Shown: one piece after another, positions 23,102 to 34,726 of the stretch
Numbering within the stretch: position 1 is the stretch's first letter
Layout: every line of letters begins with the position of its first letter
Assembly (NCBI GenBank): GCA_015680685.1
Contig: MNCI01033682.1
Span: forward strand, 203,591 to 267,590
DNA: 64,000 bases
Direction: 5' to 3'
Source: Gnetum montanum
Taxonomy: Eukaryota; Streptophyta; Gnetopsida; Gnetales; Gnetaceae
The notes under the pieces: model-generated
Told to the model about the DNA's origin: nothing
Seen by the model: only the letters and a program-made list of their open reading frames with translations
Databases searched by the model: none
Translations under genes and position numbers: made by a program

Positions 23102-23699
23102 TCACTTTTGTGGCTATCTCTTTGGCTTCATGGCTGGATCAATGTAGATGCGATGCTGGCATATCCTAGGATCAATCCCTGTGAGTTCAGGATATGACCA
23201 AGCAAAAGATGCTGACCATTTTTCAACCACAGTTAATAGCATTATTTTCTATTCTATAGCAAGATTTGCATTGATTATGACCAGCTTCACATTCTTCAAA
23301 AATATATATTCCATGCCAACCAATAAAGTTTTTAATTCAAGGGGCTTTTGCTTGAAATTTTTAAGAATTTCCAACTCTCCCTAATAGGTATCATCATTTG
23401 CATCATTAGAGAGTTGGTGATGAACTTGATCTAGTTTGTCCATGCCTGTGACATACACACATGTTAGGTTCTTAGTTGGTTCCATGTAAAGTGTGCTGCT
23501 CTCAGAATCAATGGTCAACCATTAGTTGCCCTCTTATTTTGTGGCTACTATGTACAAACACCTTTAAATTTCTACTTCTGGTGCACACTGCTTGCATGCA
23601 AAGATAGATGCTCATTTCACTGCCCAGAGTTTCTGCATATAACTGCACCCTATATCACTATACGTGATGCATGGAACTCACTTCTTCTCAATTTTTTCA

Positions 23700-24050
23700 A
23701 ATGCATTTTCTTTGGATATTTCTAGGGAAAGAACTTTCATGCTCATTCTTGCATCAATTGTGCTTAGCCATGCCCTTCCCATGATGATTGGGAAGTCCCC
23801 TTTGTAGTTCTCCACTTTATTCACTAGAAAATCAGTAGGATAAGATCACCCATAGATAGTGGTCACAATGTCTTCTACTAGTTCCAATGGAATAGTAATG
23901 GATTGGTTTGCCAATTCTAATCCAATATTGCTTTTATTTAAAGGAGGCAGGTTCCATACAATATACAGCTCATGAGAGATCATGTTGATATCGAAACTGG
24001 AATCAAGAAGAGCTTTACATGGTTCATTCCCAGTAATCTACAAATAGATT
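23700..24050 (-). pseudogene. Element 1 protease remnant
   Basis: The minus strand reads a retropepsin-like segment with LLDSSFDINMISHELY followed by LANQSITIPLELVEDIV. The active-site DSG has become DSS. It is followed by YKGDFPIIMGRAWLST-like sequence in another frame. This would have cut the gag-pol polyprotein. Confidence 0.65.
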
Positions 24051-24299
24051 AGAGGACTCCTAGGATCTGCTAACTTCCTGGGAAGGTTTCCAACACAAAT
24101 CCAATCAGATACAACATGAGTAAGCATTATAGTGTGGATCCTAGGCGATGTTTGGGTTGAAGGGAACTCAAAAGAATTTGATACAGAGAAATATGAAGGA
24201 ATAAGGTTGTCAACCATAGGTGTATTTGAGGGCTTAGGTAGACTACGTGGTCGGAACAAAGGTTTTTTCTCTAATCCAATATCCAAACCACACGGTTGA

Positions 24300-25805
24300 T
24301 GAACCGATTGTAGATTAATGGCCTTGGTAGTGATGTGTTATTGCAGTTGAGCTGGGAGTTCACCTTGCATAGGTGGAGCAGGTGGTAGTTGTGTGACTAG
24401 AGGAGGAAGATGTGCAGGAATAAGAGGAGGATAGGGGTAAGAGGTGGTATCCCTTCTTGCATGTGGAGAATGAGTTTGATACTAATCAAAAGGGTGGTAG
24501 TGAGATTAGAAAGTAGAAACGTTACTGGAGAAGTCACATGAAGACAAGGGTTGTTGAACGTAATACCCATAGGGATTAGGTTGTCGGTAAGGGTATTACT
24601 GCATTGGTGGTGCTAGCACCCATGACCGTGGTTGCTGGCACTATTGATATTGCTCATATAATTGCAGTGGATTTCCACTTGGATAATACTATTATGGCTG
24701 ATGGAGCTGCCTAGAATTAGCTTAAGGATAAGGTAATCTTCTAGATGTTTGCCTTTGTGTTAGTTGTGGATTTAAAGCATACATCCCATACTCCTGTAAG
24801 TGTGATACTATGGGGTAACATCCCTTAGGATGTTCATACTGGCAGACATCACATCCACCATCATCATCTGATTCACTTTTCACAACTTCTTCAATTGCAG
24901 CAATCTTGCCCTTACCTCTTTGATAGGCATGTTCAACTTCCTTGTGCCTCTTGTGCTCACAATCACTACCTCATTCTTTGGACTCTTCAACAATTTTTAG
25001 AATAGCTTGAAATTTGCTATCCATGGAGTCCCATAACTAATCAACCTTGGCCATAATTTTAGATTAAAATTTTTAAAGCGGCAAGGCTTTCCTATTTGCC
25101 ACCTCATCAAGTGTTGATTCTTCCTCACTATCACAAACTTGAACCTCCCTTTTGCGAATGGAAGGATCACGATTATACTCTTCTACACTTTCTCATTTTC
25201 TCAATTCATCTTTGTCTTTAGCTACTTGCTCAATCAATCTTTGGATTTGATGGGTACTAATTTTGACAGTTGCCCTTGGGCATAGATTCCAAGGGTTCTC
25301 CTTGTTTCATATCAAAGCTCATCTATAATGTGGCAGTGTTGATCTAATTTAGAATAACCATGGCTAGGACATCTGTGCATTAAGGAATAGTATCGACCAA
25401 TGGTGGCATCCAAGGGTTCATGTGTTCCTTGTTTTCATCCTTGCATCTGCCTTCTCAAGTTGGACACTCTAGAGTATGTTTGATATTTTTCATTGAACAA
25501 TTCAAGCATTGTACTCCATCATCTGATAGATTTTGGTTCTAAGGACCAGTACCAGTTTTCTACTTCTTTAATGAGTGCCGATGGGAATAACTTAAGCTTT
25601 TGCCACTCATTCTCTATATTCTGCAAGGCACATGCTTCTTAAAAAGCTTGGAGATGGTTCTTTGGATCTGAGTTATATCCCCCTTCAAACTTAGGGATAT
25701 TGTTCATATCTAGTCTTTTGATTTGACTATCCTTCACATGCTTTATTGGAATTCATACTACCTCTGCAATGTTTAGCATACTTTGGGTAGCAAGCAAAGG
25801 ATCAT
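24300..25805 (-). pseudogene. Element 1 gag, main part and linker
   Basis: Starting at the element 2 insertion point, the minus strand has NNIPKFEGGYNSDPKNHLQ, then EWQKLKLFPSALIKEVENWY, LFNEKYQTYSRVSNLRRQ and DATIGRYYSLMHRCPSHG, the Retrotrans_gag-like capsid domain. It matches the gag domain of element 2. A Pro/Gln/His-rich linker follows to about 24300. Scattered stops are present. Confidence 0.75.
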
Positions 25806-26693
25806 TGATGAGCGGTGAGGTACCCCTACGCTCAACCATACAAATACAAGTATGTACGCACGATTCGGTCGAACTCCGCGGATGGACTAGTTGTGGTACC
25901 TAGACAGTTATATGTTGATCACAGTTTGTTGTCTTCCCATGTAGACTAGCATTTGCTTTGTCACGTATGGTTTAGTCTAGAGTGAGATGTATGATGTGAT
26001 TTCTAATATTATGCTACTCCTAAAGACAATGAGAAATAACTTGATTAAACTAATAAGCAATAAGAAATAAAATCTAAGCTAGCCTAAGTGCGATGAGTAT
26101 CCATCCTTAATCATCCATGTGCATCTTGGACTTTATGTACTACTTCTAGGATTACCAAGTGCACATTTACTCGAAGCACTACTTGACACGCTACTGGGTT
26201 ACCACATAGTTACACTTAAATGTTCGTGATTAAGATGTACTCATTTTCCATTAACAACAAAAATAGTAAATGACGATAAAAGAAATATTAACTAAGAAAA
26301 TAATAATAAATAATAAATAATTAAAAAAAATTAAAAGCTAAGTGAATGTTGCAATGATGGAGTGATCTCGATCTCTATTGCTAATTGTGTGCATGTCCAG
26401 GTACGTTACACTCAAATAAAGGTTCTATACAATTACAAGCATCACAGTGCAGGCATGCACTTGGGAAAGGAAAGGAATTGAAAACTAATTGAAAACTGAC
26501 AAAAAGACACAACCTAAAGACTTACTGAAAAAAGACTCCTCCCCATGCACTTGAGTGCTATATTTATATATCAACATAGGAATCATGATATCGTGTATAC
26601 GATATCATATCCAGGCTGAGATATTGAGTACCTGATATCGTGTACTCAATATCATGTACCCGATATTGGGGCCTGGCAAATCACGATTCATCA
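25806..26693 (-). repeat. 3' LTR of element 2
   Basis: 888 bp. TATA box (TATAAATA on the minus strand) at 26561-26568, with GATATC palindromes between it and the LTR end. Adjacent to polypurine-type sequence ATGGGGGTA. Confidence 0.9.
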
Positions 26694-29600
26694 TACCCCC
26701 ATGACTAAATAAAAACTCATCCTTGAGTCAAAAAAAGTGAGGAACAAGTTCATTTGATTACAAATAGTGGATAGGTATGAGATTATTGAATGACCATGGA
26801 CTGTTTCATGTCACAGTGTGGGATTAAACAAAATTTGGATAGAGACACAAAATACAAAACTTGTGGAACTCATTTGGTTCCCGATGATGGTGGCTCCTCC
26901 ATGGATGCCTTTCCTTTGTCCTACACTCCAGGCTTCTGAGATTGATACCATTGAAGAAGCACCTAAAGTTTCTCCTCTTCTGTTCCAGGATCATGAGTTG
27001 TTCATGCTGATGTTTCAATGTTCGATGGAGTCGACACTTCCCACGGACATAGCAGTTGCCGGAACATTTGATTAGCTTTCACGTAACATGTCACAAATAG
27101 CTGTCGTTCCTCTTCATAGGCTCTGGCCCTAACCTATGTACCTTTTGCTTGGCCAGATTGTGTAGTGACAGAAGTTTCCTGATAGATGTTGAATGATTCT
27201 GTCTCCTACTCTACATGTTTTGCATGAGGTCCTTAGCCTCTACCTCCTCTCGGGCATTTAGTTGCACCTTGAGAAAATCCTCCTTGCTGTCCTCTTTTAG
27301 GGGTCATCTATAATCACACAAGGACTGATTGTTAGTAAGGTTATTTAAAGAAATTTGATTATCTTATACCTTACTCATTGCCTTTAATAAATGTTTAGTT
27401 CATTGTGTAGTATGAGTTAGAGTTAGAGATTTTTCAAGGAAGTTGCCCTAAAGTTTAATGTTGGACCTGATCTATTTAGGTAACACATAAAAGGACTTGT
27501 AATGGTTTTGAGGAACATTTGATAAAATGATGACAAAGGAAAGAATAGATTTGGCAAGGAAGTACTCGGATGATATAAAATGATGTGGTGGTATGCAACA
27601 AGTACAAATTACAAAATTCACGCAAGAGGATCCTCCCCAAAGTAGGTTCCAACCTATCATGCCCTTGCGTAGCCACATCTTAAAATGTCCATAGGCACTA
27701 GAAGGGTTAAATGCAATCTACACTTGTGCAACAAAACACACATATGTTAAATACCATCGTGATTAGGTATGAATTCTATGCCACACAAGACACAAGGTAG
27801 AAGTACTTGGACCATGAGATGAGATGAATTACAAAAGGGATTGCAGAGATCGGGACATGAGGTAACTTACCCTAGAAAAAATGAATCCTAAGTGTTGTGT
27901 GTAATTAAAGTACCATTAGCCTTTCACTCCAAGATCAAAACCAAGTTCGTACCTTTGATCAGTGACATCGCATTATTTCATCCTAATGATAGACAATCAT
28001 AAGAGCATCATGATAGCAAGGTGTATGATCACTTGGTGTTTTGTGCAAAGGAGGAGTGATTCAAATTTATCTATGGCACATTTTTCTTTGTCTTTTCTTT
28101 TCCACTTCATTTCTTATTTTTCCCCTTGCTTTTCTATTTCTCTTTCCTCTTTTTTTTCCTTGTCTTTTTCTTCTTCTGGCCACTTTTTGCACTTTGTCTT
28201 TTGCAAAAGTGATCTAGAGAAGCCGCCAACCTTCAGGCATGGGTGCATGTCTTTTGAGTGGAACCCTCCAGAATAGCATTGAGTTCCTTTATTGAGTGCC
28301 TTTATCACAACTCTTAATCCCATTTTTCGTTAGATCTACAAGGATCTTAGTGCAACCAAGCTGCATGATAGCACCTACAGATATCACCAAAGAGAATTCA
28401 CAAGTCCCCTTGATGTCACACCCTTTCCATTCCCTCTTAGTTTGTCACTCTTCACTCTAGGCATAATGAGTACAAAGTTATTTTAAGTTTTAATGATAAC
28501 AAGAATATCATCGTACCTAGGGTAGAACCTTTTCTTAATAGAATGGGTGGGTGGATGTTGTGGGCTCACTGTCCAAATAATTAGTCACTTATGACTTGAT
28601 AGTATAGAACAACACCTCAATTGATAGGTTACATGAGTGTTTTATTTATAGATGAGATTACCCATAAAAAGTTAAAACAACAAATTAAAAGATGAAAAAT
28701 TAGAAAACAAAAAATTGTAAAACCAAAGAAAAAGAAAAACATTTACTAATTTTTCTTGTTAGAATGGGGGGTGTTCCCCATGACTAAACCTTAGATCATG
28801 GCAAGAATTAATAAATGGAAAGTTTGGATCCATGCATATTGGAACTATTGGGGTCCAGTCATATCCAAACCACTGGGTGTCTTTTGGTGTGGTGGCAGGA
28901 ATGTACCCAAATTGGGGTTCACACACTTGATTATAGTAGGCATAATGGGGAAAATTATAACAGGTGGTCATGTGAGAAGAGGCTGACCCACTATGGCACC
29001 CATGAGCATAAGATGGTATGTAAGGATTGATATGTCTCCCCACGTTGTTATATTCATTGGGTCACATGGTTTTTGGAGTATTGATTAGTGGCCTGGATTA
29101 GGTAACAGGAGGCGTTGAGTTTGAAGAGGAAGGTGCATCATAGTGTTGGGCTTGTGCTGAGTTGGAGGATGTAGTGGTTTCAGAACCAAGTTGTCTCTTT
29201 CTACAACCATTCCTAAAGAAAGGATGCTTTCAACATTGTGGAGGATTACCACTGCTGTTGATAGTAGTAGCACAAGCAATGTTCATGGGTTGGTGCTGTG
29301 GTGCAAAACCTTCTGATACAATTGATGGTGATGTAGAAGGAGGTGAAGGATGAGAATATTGAGAGCAAGAAGAAGTGTGAGGAACATGAGGTGGTATCCC
29401 CGTAGGAGAGGACATGAATTGATGATACTGAGGGGAGTGATAACGACGAGGTGAAGTAGAGGGTGTTGATCCAGTTGGAGAAACAAGGTGTTGAACATAA
29501 TAAGCACTTAGTTTCAAGTGATACGAAGGGTGTGGTCAATTTGGCGATAGCCTCCCCCACGACTGGGGGTTCTACCACTATGGTTGAACACAATACTGAG

Positions 29601-30240
29601 GCCAGTAAGAATTTGCCCATAGACAATACGATGAGTTGTAGAATTGCCCATAAAGTTGTGGGACAGTGATGCACCCAACCATGTCCTTTTGTACAAAATC
29701 TGGATGTAACATTCTTCTCCAATGCTCATGTAGATGTGGCAAGATGGGGCATTGACCTTTTGGGTGATCATACAGGAAAACATTGCATTGATACTTATGT
29801 TTTGTGGTTGAGCCCCTATCCTCATTTTCTTTAGCCCTTCTTTTCGATTGTCGAATGGTATTCTGTCCTGTTTCTAGGTTTGGTATCCTCTATTTGTTTT
29901 GGTCATTAAAGTTATCTTGCATGGATGTCCCTATAATAATGTTTGCATATTCTCTACATTTTTCATGTACCCACTCCATCATCTTGTTGATCTTTGCCTC
30001 AATTTCATCTAGTGATTTTAGTGTTGGCAAAGGTAGAAATGATTTCACCTCCTGAAGGTGAGTTGATTTCTCTTTTTTATGATTATCGACCTTTGTTACT
30101 TCAAGAGTTTGGTCTTGCTGAGATTTTTCAACATTCTCCCATTTTGCTATTTCTCCTTCTTCTTTTACTACCTGCTTAATAAGCTCCTAGAAGTAATGGG
30201 TTTGTAGTTCATATAGTTGACCTAGGGCATACATCCCTAG
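26694..30240. other. Element 2 interior: linker and 3' region without pol
   Basis: 28759-29722 (-) encodes a His/Pro/Gln/Tyr-rich linker in several frames, comparable to the post-gag linker of element 1. Below 28700 the sequence resembles the 3' region of element 1 and of the element at 37-41 kb (shared GGTGGCTCCTCCATGGATGC-type anchors near 26890 and 38245). No protease, RT or integrase motif is present. Confidence 0.6.
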
Positions 30241-30243
30241 GGT

Positions 30244-31065
30244 CTACCTTGTTTTATTATGAAGCCCATCCATGATGTGATACATTAGCCTTTCCTTAGA
30301 GAACCCATGGCCTAGGCATTTATTTAACAAAGAGTAATATCTTTCTAAGGCTATGTCCAAGGATTCATGTTGCCCTTTTTTCCACTCTTGGATTTGTCTC
30401 CTCAAGGTTGATACTCTTGCATAGGTTTGATATCTTTCATTGAAGAGGTTTACCATTGCAGGCCAACGTTGAATTGAATTCAATTTTAAAGACCTATACC
30501 ACACTTTAGCTTGGCCAACGAGTTTCATAGGGAAGAGCTTAAGCCTTTGCCACCCATTATCAATATTGTTCCATGTGTAGGCATTGTAGAAGGTTTGCAA
30601 ATGATGTTGTAGATCTAAATCATAGCCTCCTAAAAATTTGGGAAAGCTGTTTAGATCAATCCTGGGTAGACGGCTTTCCTTGCGATGCCTGGGGGATATC
30701 CAAACAACCTCTATTATATGCATTAGGCTTTTAGTGGCCAGTAGGGGTTCATCATCACTAAATAGGTTATGAGTTTGTGAGTTGGGATGATGTTATCTTT
30801 GTTCATATTGGCGTTCTTGATTTTGCCCGTGGGTTCGATTTTAATTTCTACACTGACCCCTTGAGGAATAGTCATCCGTGTCACAACCCAATGTTGAAAG
30901 AGCAAAGAAAGAGAGGGAACTAAGAAACTCATCATGACTTTTGTAAGTTTCCCAATCATCCCTTGATGTACTCTTGCTACCCATTAAGAAGGTCCTAAGC
31001 CTTACAAGCCCCCTTGTTCTAAGGGATGTCCCACCTTCACTAGAGGTGTCTGAGTTGGATGACAA
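30244..31065 (-). pseudogene. Element 2 gag
   Basis: The capsid-type domain is open for 159 codons at 30723-30244: LPRIDLNSFPKFLGGYDLD, then WQRLKLFPMKLVGQAKVWY, LFNERYQTYARVSTLRRQIQ and SLDIALERYYSLLNKCLGHG. Upstream pieces at 30959-30723 and 31065-30841 are in other frames, so a frameshift separates the N-terminus. It is the best preserved coding segment of the nest. Gag would form the particle; its retention with loss of pol suggests mobilisation in trans. Confidence 0.75.
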
Positions 31066-31317
31066 AAATCCTTCAGTATCGTTAGGGTGTCTATGAACAT
31101 ATGAAACTCCTACATAAGATTGAGTACTCCAAACTTATTTATTGGTTCTCCAATGATTTGCCTCGCTAAATGTTACATTATCGCTATCTTATGAAAGAGA
31201 CATTGTTGTGAATTATGTGTACTTAATTGAATTTAATTTCTTTGTCTAAAAGATATATTGTTAATACCCTGTTACAGTAATCTTGTATGATATAACTAAT
31301 CTAGATAACTAGCACCA

Positions 31318-31335
31318 TCCCTAGTAATGGTGCCA
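31318..31335 (-). other. Primer-binding site of element 2
   Basis: On the minus strand TGGCACCATTACTAGGGA starts one base after the LTR end. It resembles the Asp-tRNA type TGGCGCCGTTGCCGGGGA used by many plant gypsy elements, with transition-type changes. Confidence 0.7.
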
Positions 31336-31336
31336 A

Positions 31337-32248
31337 TGATGAGTGGCGAGGTACCCCTATGCTCAACCATACAAATATGAGCGTGTACGCGCAATTCAAT
31401 CGAACTCTACAGACGGACTAGTTGTGGCACCTAGATAGTTATACATTGATTGCAGTTCACTGTCTTCCCAGCTAGACTAGTATTTGCTTTGTCATGTATG
31501 GCTTAGACTAGAGTGAGGTGTATGATGTGATCTCTAATATTATGCTACTCTTAAAGACAATGAGAAATAACTTGATTAAACTAATAAGTAATATGAAATA
31601 AAATCTAAGCCAACCTAAGTGCAATGAGCATCCGTCCTTAATCATCTGTGCACATCTTGGACTTCATGTACTACTTCTAGGATTACGAAGTGCAGATTTA
31701 CTCAAAGCAGTACTTGACACGCTACTGGGTTACCACGTAGTTACACTTAAATGTTCATGATTAAGATGTACTCATTTTGCATTAACAATAGGAATAGTAA
31801 ATGACAATAAAAAAATATTAACTAAGAAAATAACAATAAATAGTAAATAATTAAAACAAATTAAAAGCTAAGTGAATGCTACAATGATGGAGTCTCGATC
31901 TTTATTGTCAATCGTGTGTGTGTCCAAGTACATCACACTCAAACAAAGTTTTTGTACAATTACAAGCATCACACTGCGGGCATGTACTTGGGAAAGGAAA
32001 GGAATTGAAAACTAATTGAAAACTGACAAAAAGACTCAACCTAAAGACTTATCGAGAAAAGACTCCTCCCCGTGTGCCTGAGTGCTATATTTATAGGCCA
32101 ACACAGGAATCATGATATCGTGTATACAATATCGTATCCAGGTTGAGATATCGGGTACCCGATATCGTGTACTTGATATCACGTACCCGATATCATGTAC
32201 TCGATATCATGTACATAATATTGGGTCCTAGAAAATCATGATTCATCA
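31337..32248 (-). repeat. 5' LTR of element 2
   Basis: 912 bp. TATA box at 32088-32095 (minus strand TATAAATA). Between it and the LTR start lies the longest GATATC palindrome array in the window (about 32105-32225). Confidence 0.92.
32100..32230 (-). promoter_or_regulatory. U3 palindrome array of the element 2 5' LTR
   Basis: Repeats of GATATC separated by GTGTAC, GTACCC or ATGTAC spacers, about 20 bp apart, fill the whole U3 directly upstream of the TATA box. The same arrangement is present in other family A LTRs, with varying copy number and more CpG in the younger ones. It is a candidate array of transcription-factor sites. Confidence 0.6.
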
Positions 32249-32289
32249 CTCATCGAGGCCTTAATTTTGGTGCCTCCAATGCCCTCTAC

Positions 32290-33090
32290 TACCCCTTTGT
32301 TGATGGTATCATGTCTCTCTTGAATGCTCATGCCCCTAGTCTTTCATTGCTTGATGGTCCCTTTGATCATTTCGATCTTGTTGATCACCTCCATCATGGT
32401 CATGCTCTCTATGGTTGCGATCAAAGCTAGAAGAAGAAGAGGATGATGATGAAGGTGAAGAGGAAGGAGGACTAGCATCATCACGGTGCCTACTACCACC
32501 TCTTTGGTGATCGTGACCATGATCACAATCTTGTTTCTTGTCTGCATCCTTGCCTTGACTTGCCTCTTTGGATCCTTCTTTGTCATTGGATCCATTCTTA
32601 CTAGAACCAGGATTGTGAATCATGGATTGTAAGTTTTGGTTTTGACCTCCTTCACCAAAGTTAAAGAGAGGAATTTCATTGAATGGAAAACCCCCAGAGA
32701 AGGGCTCTCCACCACATTTTTGGTACAATAGGAATGGGGAATCATTAAATCCTCTTTCATTCATAGATTCATAATGTTTTTCTAACTGGTGATCTCTAAG
32801 ACGTTGTGCTTTAGTGGGATGATAATCCTTGGTGTCACTAGCCTGCACTACGTACTCAGCATGAAGTCCTTGGAGACCCCATCGTATAAGCATTTGTTGG
32901 AGAATTGTAGGAATGGATCGATTAGGTGACAACACAATGTTGCCCTCCATGTTATGCCATTGCATCTATTCATCCTAGTGTAGGATGAACGTGAAATTTG
33001 GTACATACTCATCAGCATGAGCATATACCACTCGGTATTGCTGAGGCATCTGTGGATGTACTCCGTCAGACTTGGGTAGAGAATCACTCT
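32290..33090 (-). pseudogene. Element 1 gag N-terminal region
   Basis: This lies just inside the 5' LTR. The minus strand is open for about 209 codons from 32965 (MQWHNMEGNIVLSPNRSIP...) and ends in a His/Asp/Ser-rich low-complexity tail with a run of Ser. Upstream pieces (32990-33087) are in another frame. The reading is cut at 32249 by element 2 and resumes at 25805. I recognise no named domain. Confidence 0.6.
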
Positions 33091-33246
33091 TGTGAGAAGA
33101 AGAAATTTTATGTTAGAATAATAAAATCATAGTGTGCTTCTTAAAATTGTTGTAGAAATCTTAAGATGTGATCTAACTCTAAGGTTCATTCCAACGATTT
33201 GAATAAATTTTCACTAAATCCTAGATAGTGCATGAAATGACCAAAA

Positions 33247-33266
33247 GGTCCCCAACAATGACACCA
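33247..33266 (-). other. Primer-binding site of element 1
   Basis: The minus strand reads TGGTGTCATTGTTGGGGACC one base inside the 5' LTR, close to the Asp-tRNA-type TGGCGCCGTTGCCGGGGA after C-to-T and G-to-A decay. Confidence 0.7.
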
Positions 33267-33267
33267 A

Positions 33268-34161
33268 TGATGAGTGGCAAGGTACCCCTACACCCAACCA
33301 TACGAATCACTAAGGCGTTCATGTGCAATCCAATCTAATTCCATGGACCTATAGTTCTCCAATGCACTAATTCTCTAGGAAGTGAAATGGGCATTGAGAA
33401 CGTTCATTGTCTTCCCGACTACACTTGTGAAGCTCAAGGATATGATTTAAGTGTAATTGAGGTACATGATTTTAATCATTTTTATGTTTTGTAAGTTTAA
33501 TTTCCTACAACAAGAATAGAAGGTAGAGGAATTTAATATCTAATTATTCTACTGCATAGCTAGCCTAACGTAAGTACCCATTCCCACTTTGCAGACACAT
33601 CTTGAACACACATAGCACTACTAAACTACCAAATGTTAAGTGTTTTTCGGTTACCAAGTGCTACACGTATGCTCAAGGTGGTTGTGCTTGTGTTCATTAA
33701 CGATTGGAAATTAATTACTTAATTAAAGCACATTGAAATGAAGTGCATGAAAATAGAGTGTATGAATATTAAATGCATCAAGGAAACATTTAATCTATTC
33801 TTAATGCTGCAAGGATGATCAAAAGGGTTCATTTTTATTCTTGTCACACTACTGTGCTCAAGTACATCAGTGTTTGAACAAAGATCCATACACACTCAGA
33901 CTCCTGCTGTGAGCACTCAAAAAATATTCTAACTTTGGAGAAACCAAACTACAAGAGCTTCGCTACTCTATGCAAAAATGATGAAAAACTCAACTAAAAG
34001 CTATCTTAATTGTGAGCCCAAGCGCTATATTTATAGGCCAACATATACCTCGTGATATTAGATATTCAACATTGTGTCCTAGGCTTCAACGTTGGGTATT
34101 CAATGTCGAGGCTTCGATATCAGGTATTCAATATTGGAGCCAATCAAAACATGATTCATCA
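33268..34161 (-). repeat. 5' LTR of element 1
   Basis: 894 bp, same subtype as 17523-18402. TATA box at 34028-34035 (minus strand TATAAATA). Followed by the duplicated target ACAGT. Confidence 0.92.
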
Positions 34162-34166
34162 ACAGT

Positions 34167-34726
34167 GTTTGCATCTTCACCTTTAACTCATCCAAAAGAA
34201 AATTTTTTACACTTTTTCAATATCTTTCCAAAGTTTAGCACTAAGTTCAAGTCTCCAAATAAACATCCATACAAAATTGTGTGATAGATGATAGTCTAAA
34301 AAAGTTGTTGTCTGAACTTCCAAGCCCATAGTTTTGAATCTGTGCACTTGTTTTTGAAAGCATACAAAGCTTTGAAACCTCATACTATGTTTTCTTCAAT
34401 GCACTTCCCTCACAAGTAATTGTTCATATAAATAAGACCCAAATATTTAAAAGGATCTACTATTTGCACATTGGTACCTCCAAAACAGAAGTTATAATAC
34501 ATATTTCTTATACCTGAGATCATTAATTTGGTTTTATCCACATTCACTTAAAGGACAAATTAGTAATAATAATTTTCTAAAATTTGCAACATATTTTGCA
34601 TACCCTTAGCAACATTGGAAATTAAGGCAACATCATCTACATATAAAAGAAGAATCATTACTTGAGGTTCAATTTTAATAGCATGAATATTTTTCCCATT
34701 GCACAACCATTTCTATATTTCATCAA
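34167..34726 (-). mobile_element. RTE-type LINE reverse transcriptase, middle segment
   Basis: The minus strand encodes LYVDDVALISNVAKGMQNML, then VNVDKTKLMISG and VDPFKYLGLIYMNN. This is the YADD-box region and following strands of an RTE-clade non-LTR reverse transcriptase. It is bounded on the left by the target duplication of element 1 and on the right by the solo LTR at 34727. Confidence 0.7.

Larger units (their letters stand above)
25806..32248 (-). mobile_element. Element 2: non-autonomous gag-only gypsy element nested in element 1
   Basis: Both ends carry the same LTR subtype (888 and 912 bp). The flanks ATCAT (25801-25805) and CTCAT (32249-32253) match at 4 of 5 positions, as expected of an aged target duplication. 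It has its own primer-binding site (31318-31335) and polypurine tract (next to 26693). Its 4.6-kb interior holds gag and a linker and then goes straight to the 3' region; protease, reverse transcriptase, RNase H and integrase are absent. It would need enzymes from an element such as element 1. Confidence 0.88.
17523..34161 (-). mobile_element. Element 1: Ty3/gypsy LTR retrotransposon (family A), 16.6 kb with nested insertion
   Basis: Both ends are LTRs of the same subtype (TGATGAG...TCA). The 5-bp duplication ACAGT lies at 17518-17522 and 34162-34166, a perfect match. Next to the left LTR is a polypurine tract (GTGGGGGTA on the minus strand), and next to the right LTR an Asp-type primer-binding site, so the element runs right to left. 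Gag, protease, reverse transcriptase, RNase H and integrase occur in the standard gypsy order, all with stops. Element 2 splits its gag. It is inserted in an RTE LINE. Without element 2 it would be about 10.2 kb. Confidence 0.92.

Noticed and set aside
26818-27075. 85-codon plus-strand frame as a host gene
   Set aside because: It lies in the 3' region of element 2, opposite to the element's sense, and related sequence recurs near 38.2 kb in another element.
29246-29722. 158-codon minus-strand frame as a separate gene
   Set aside because: Position and composition fit the post-gag linker of element 2 read in one of several frames; no domain is seen.
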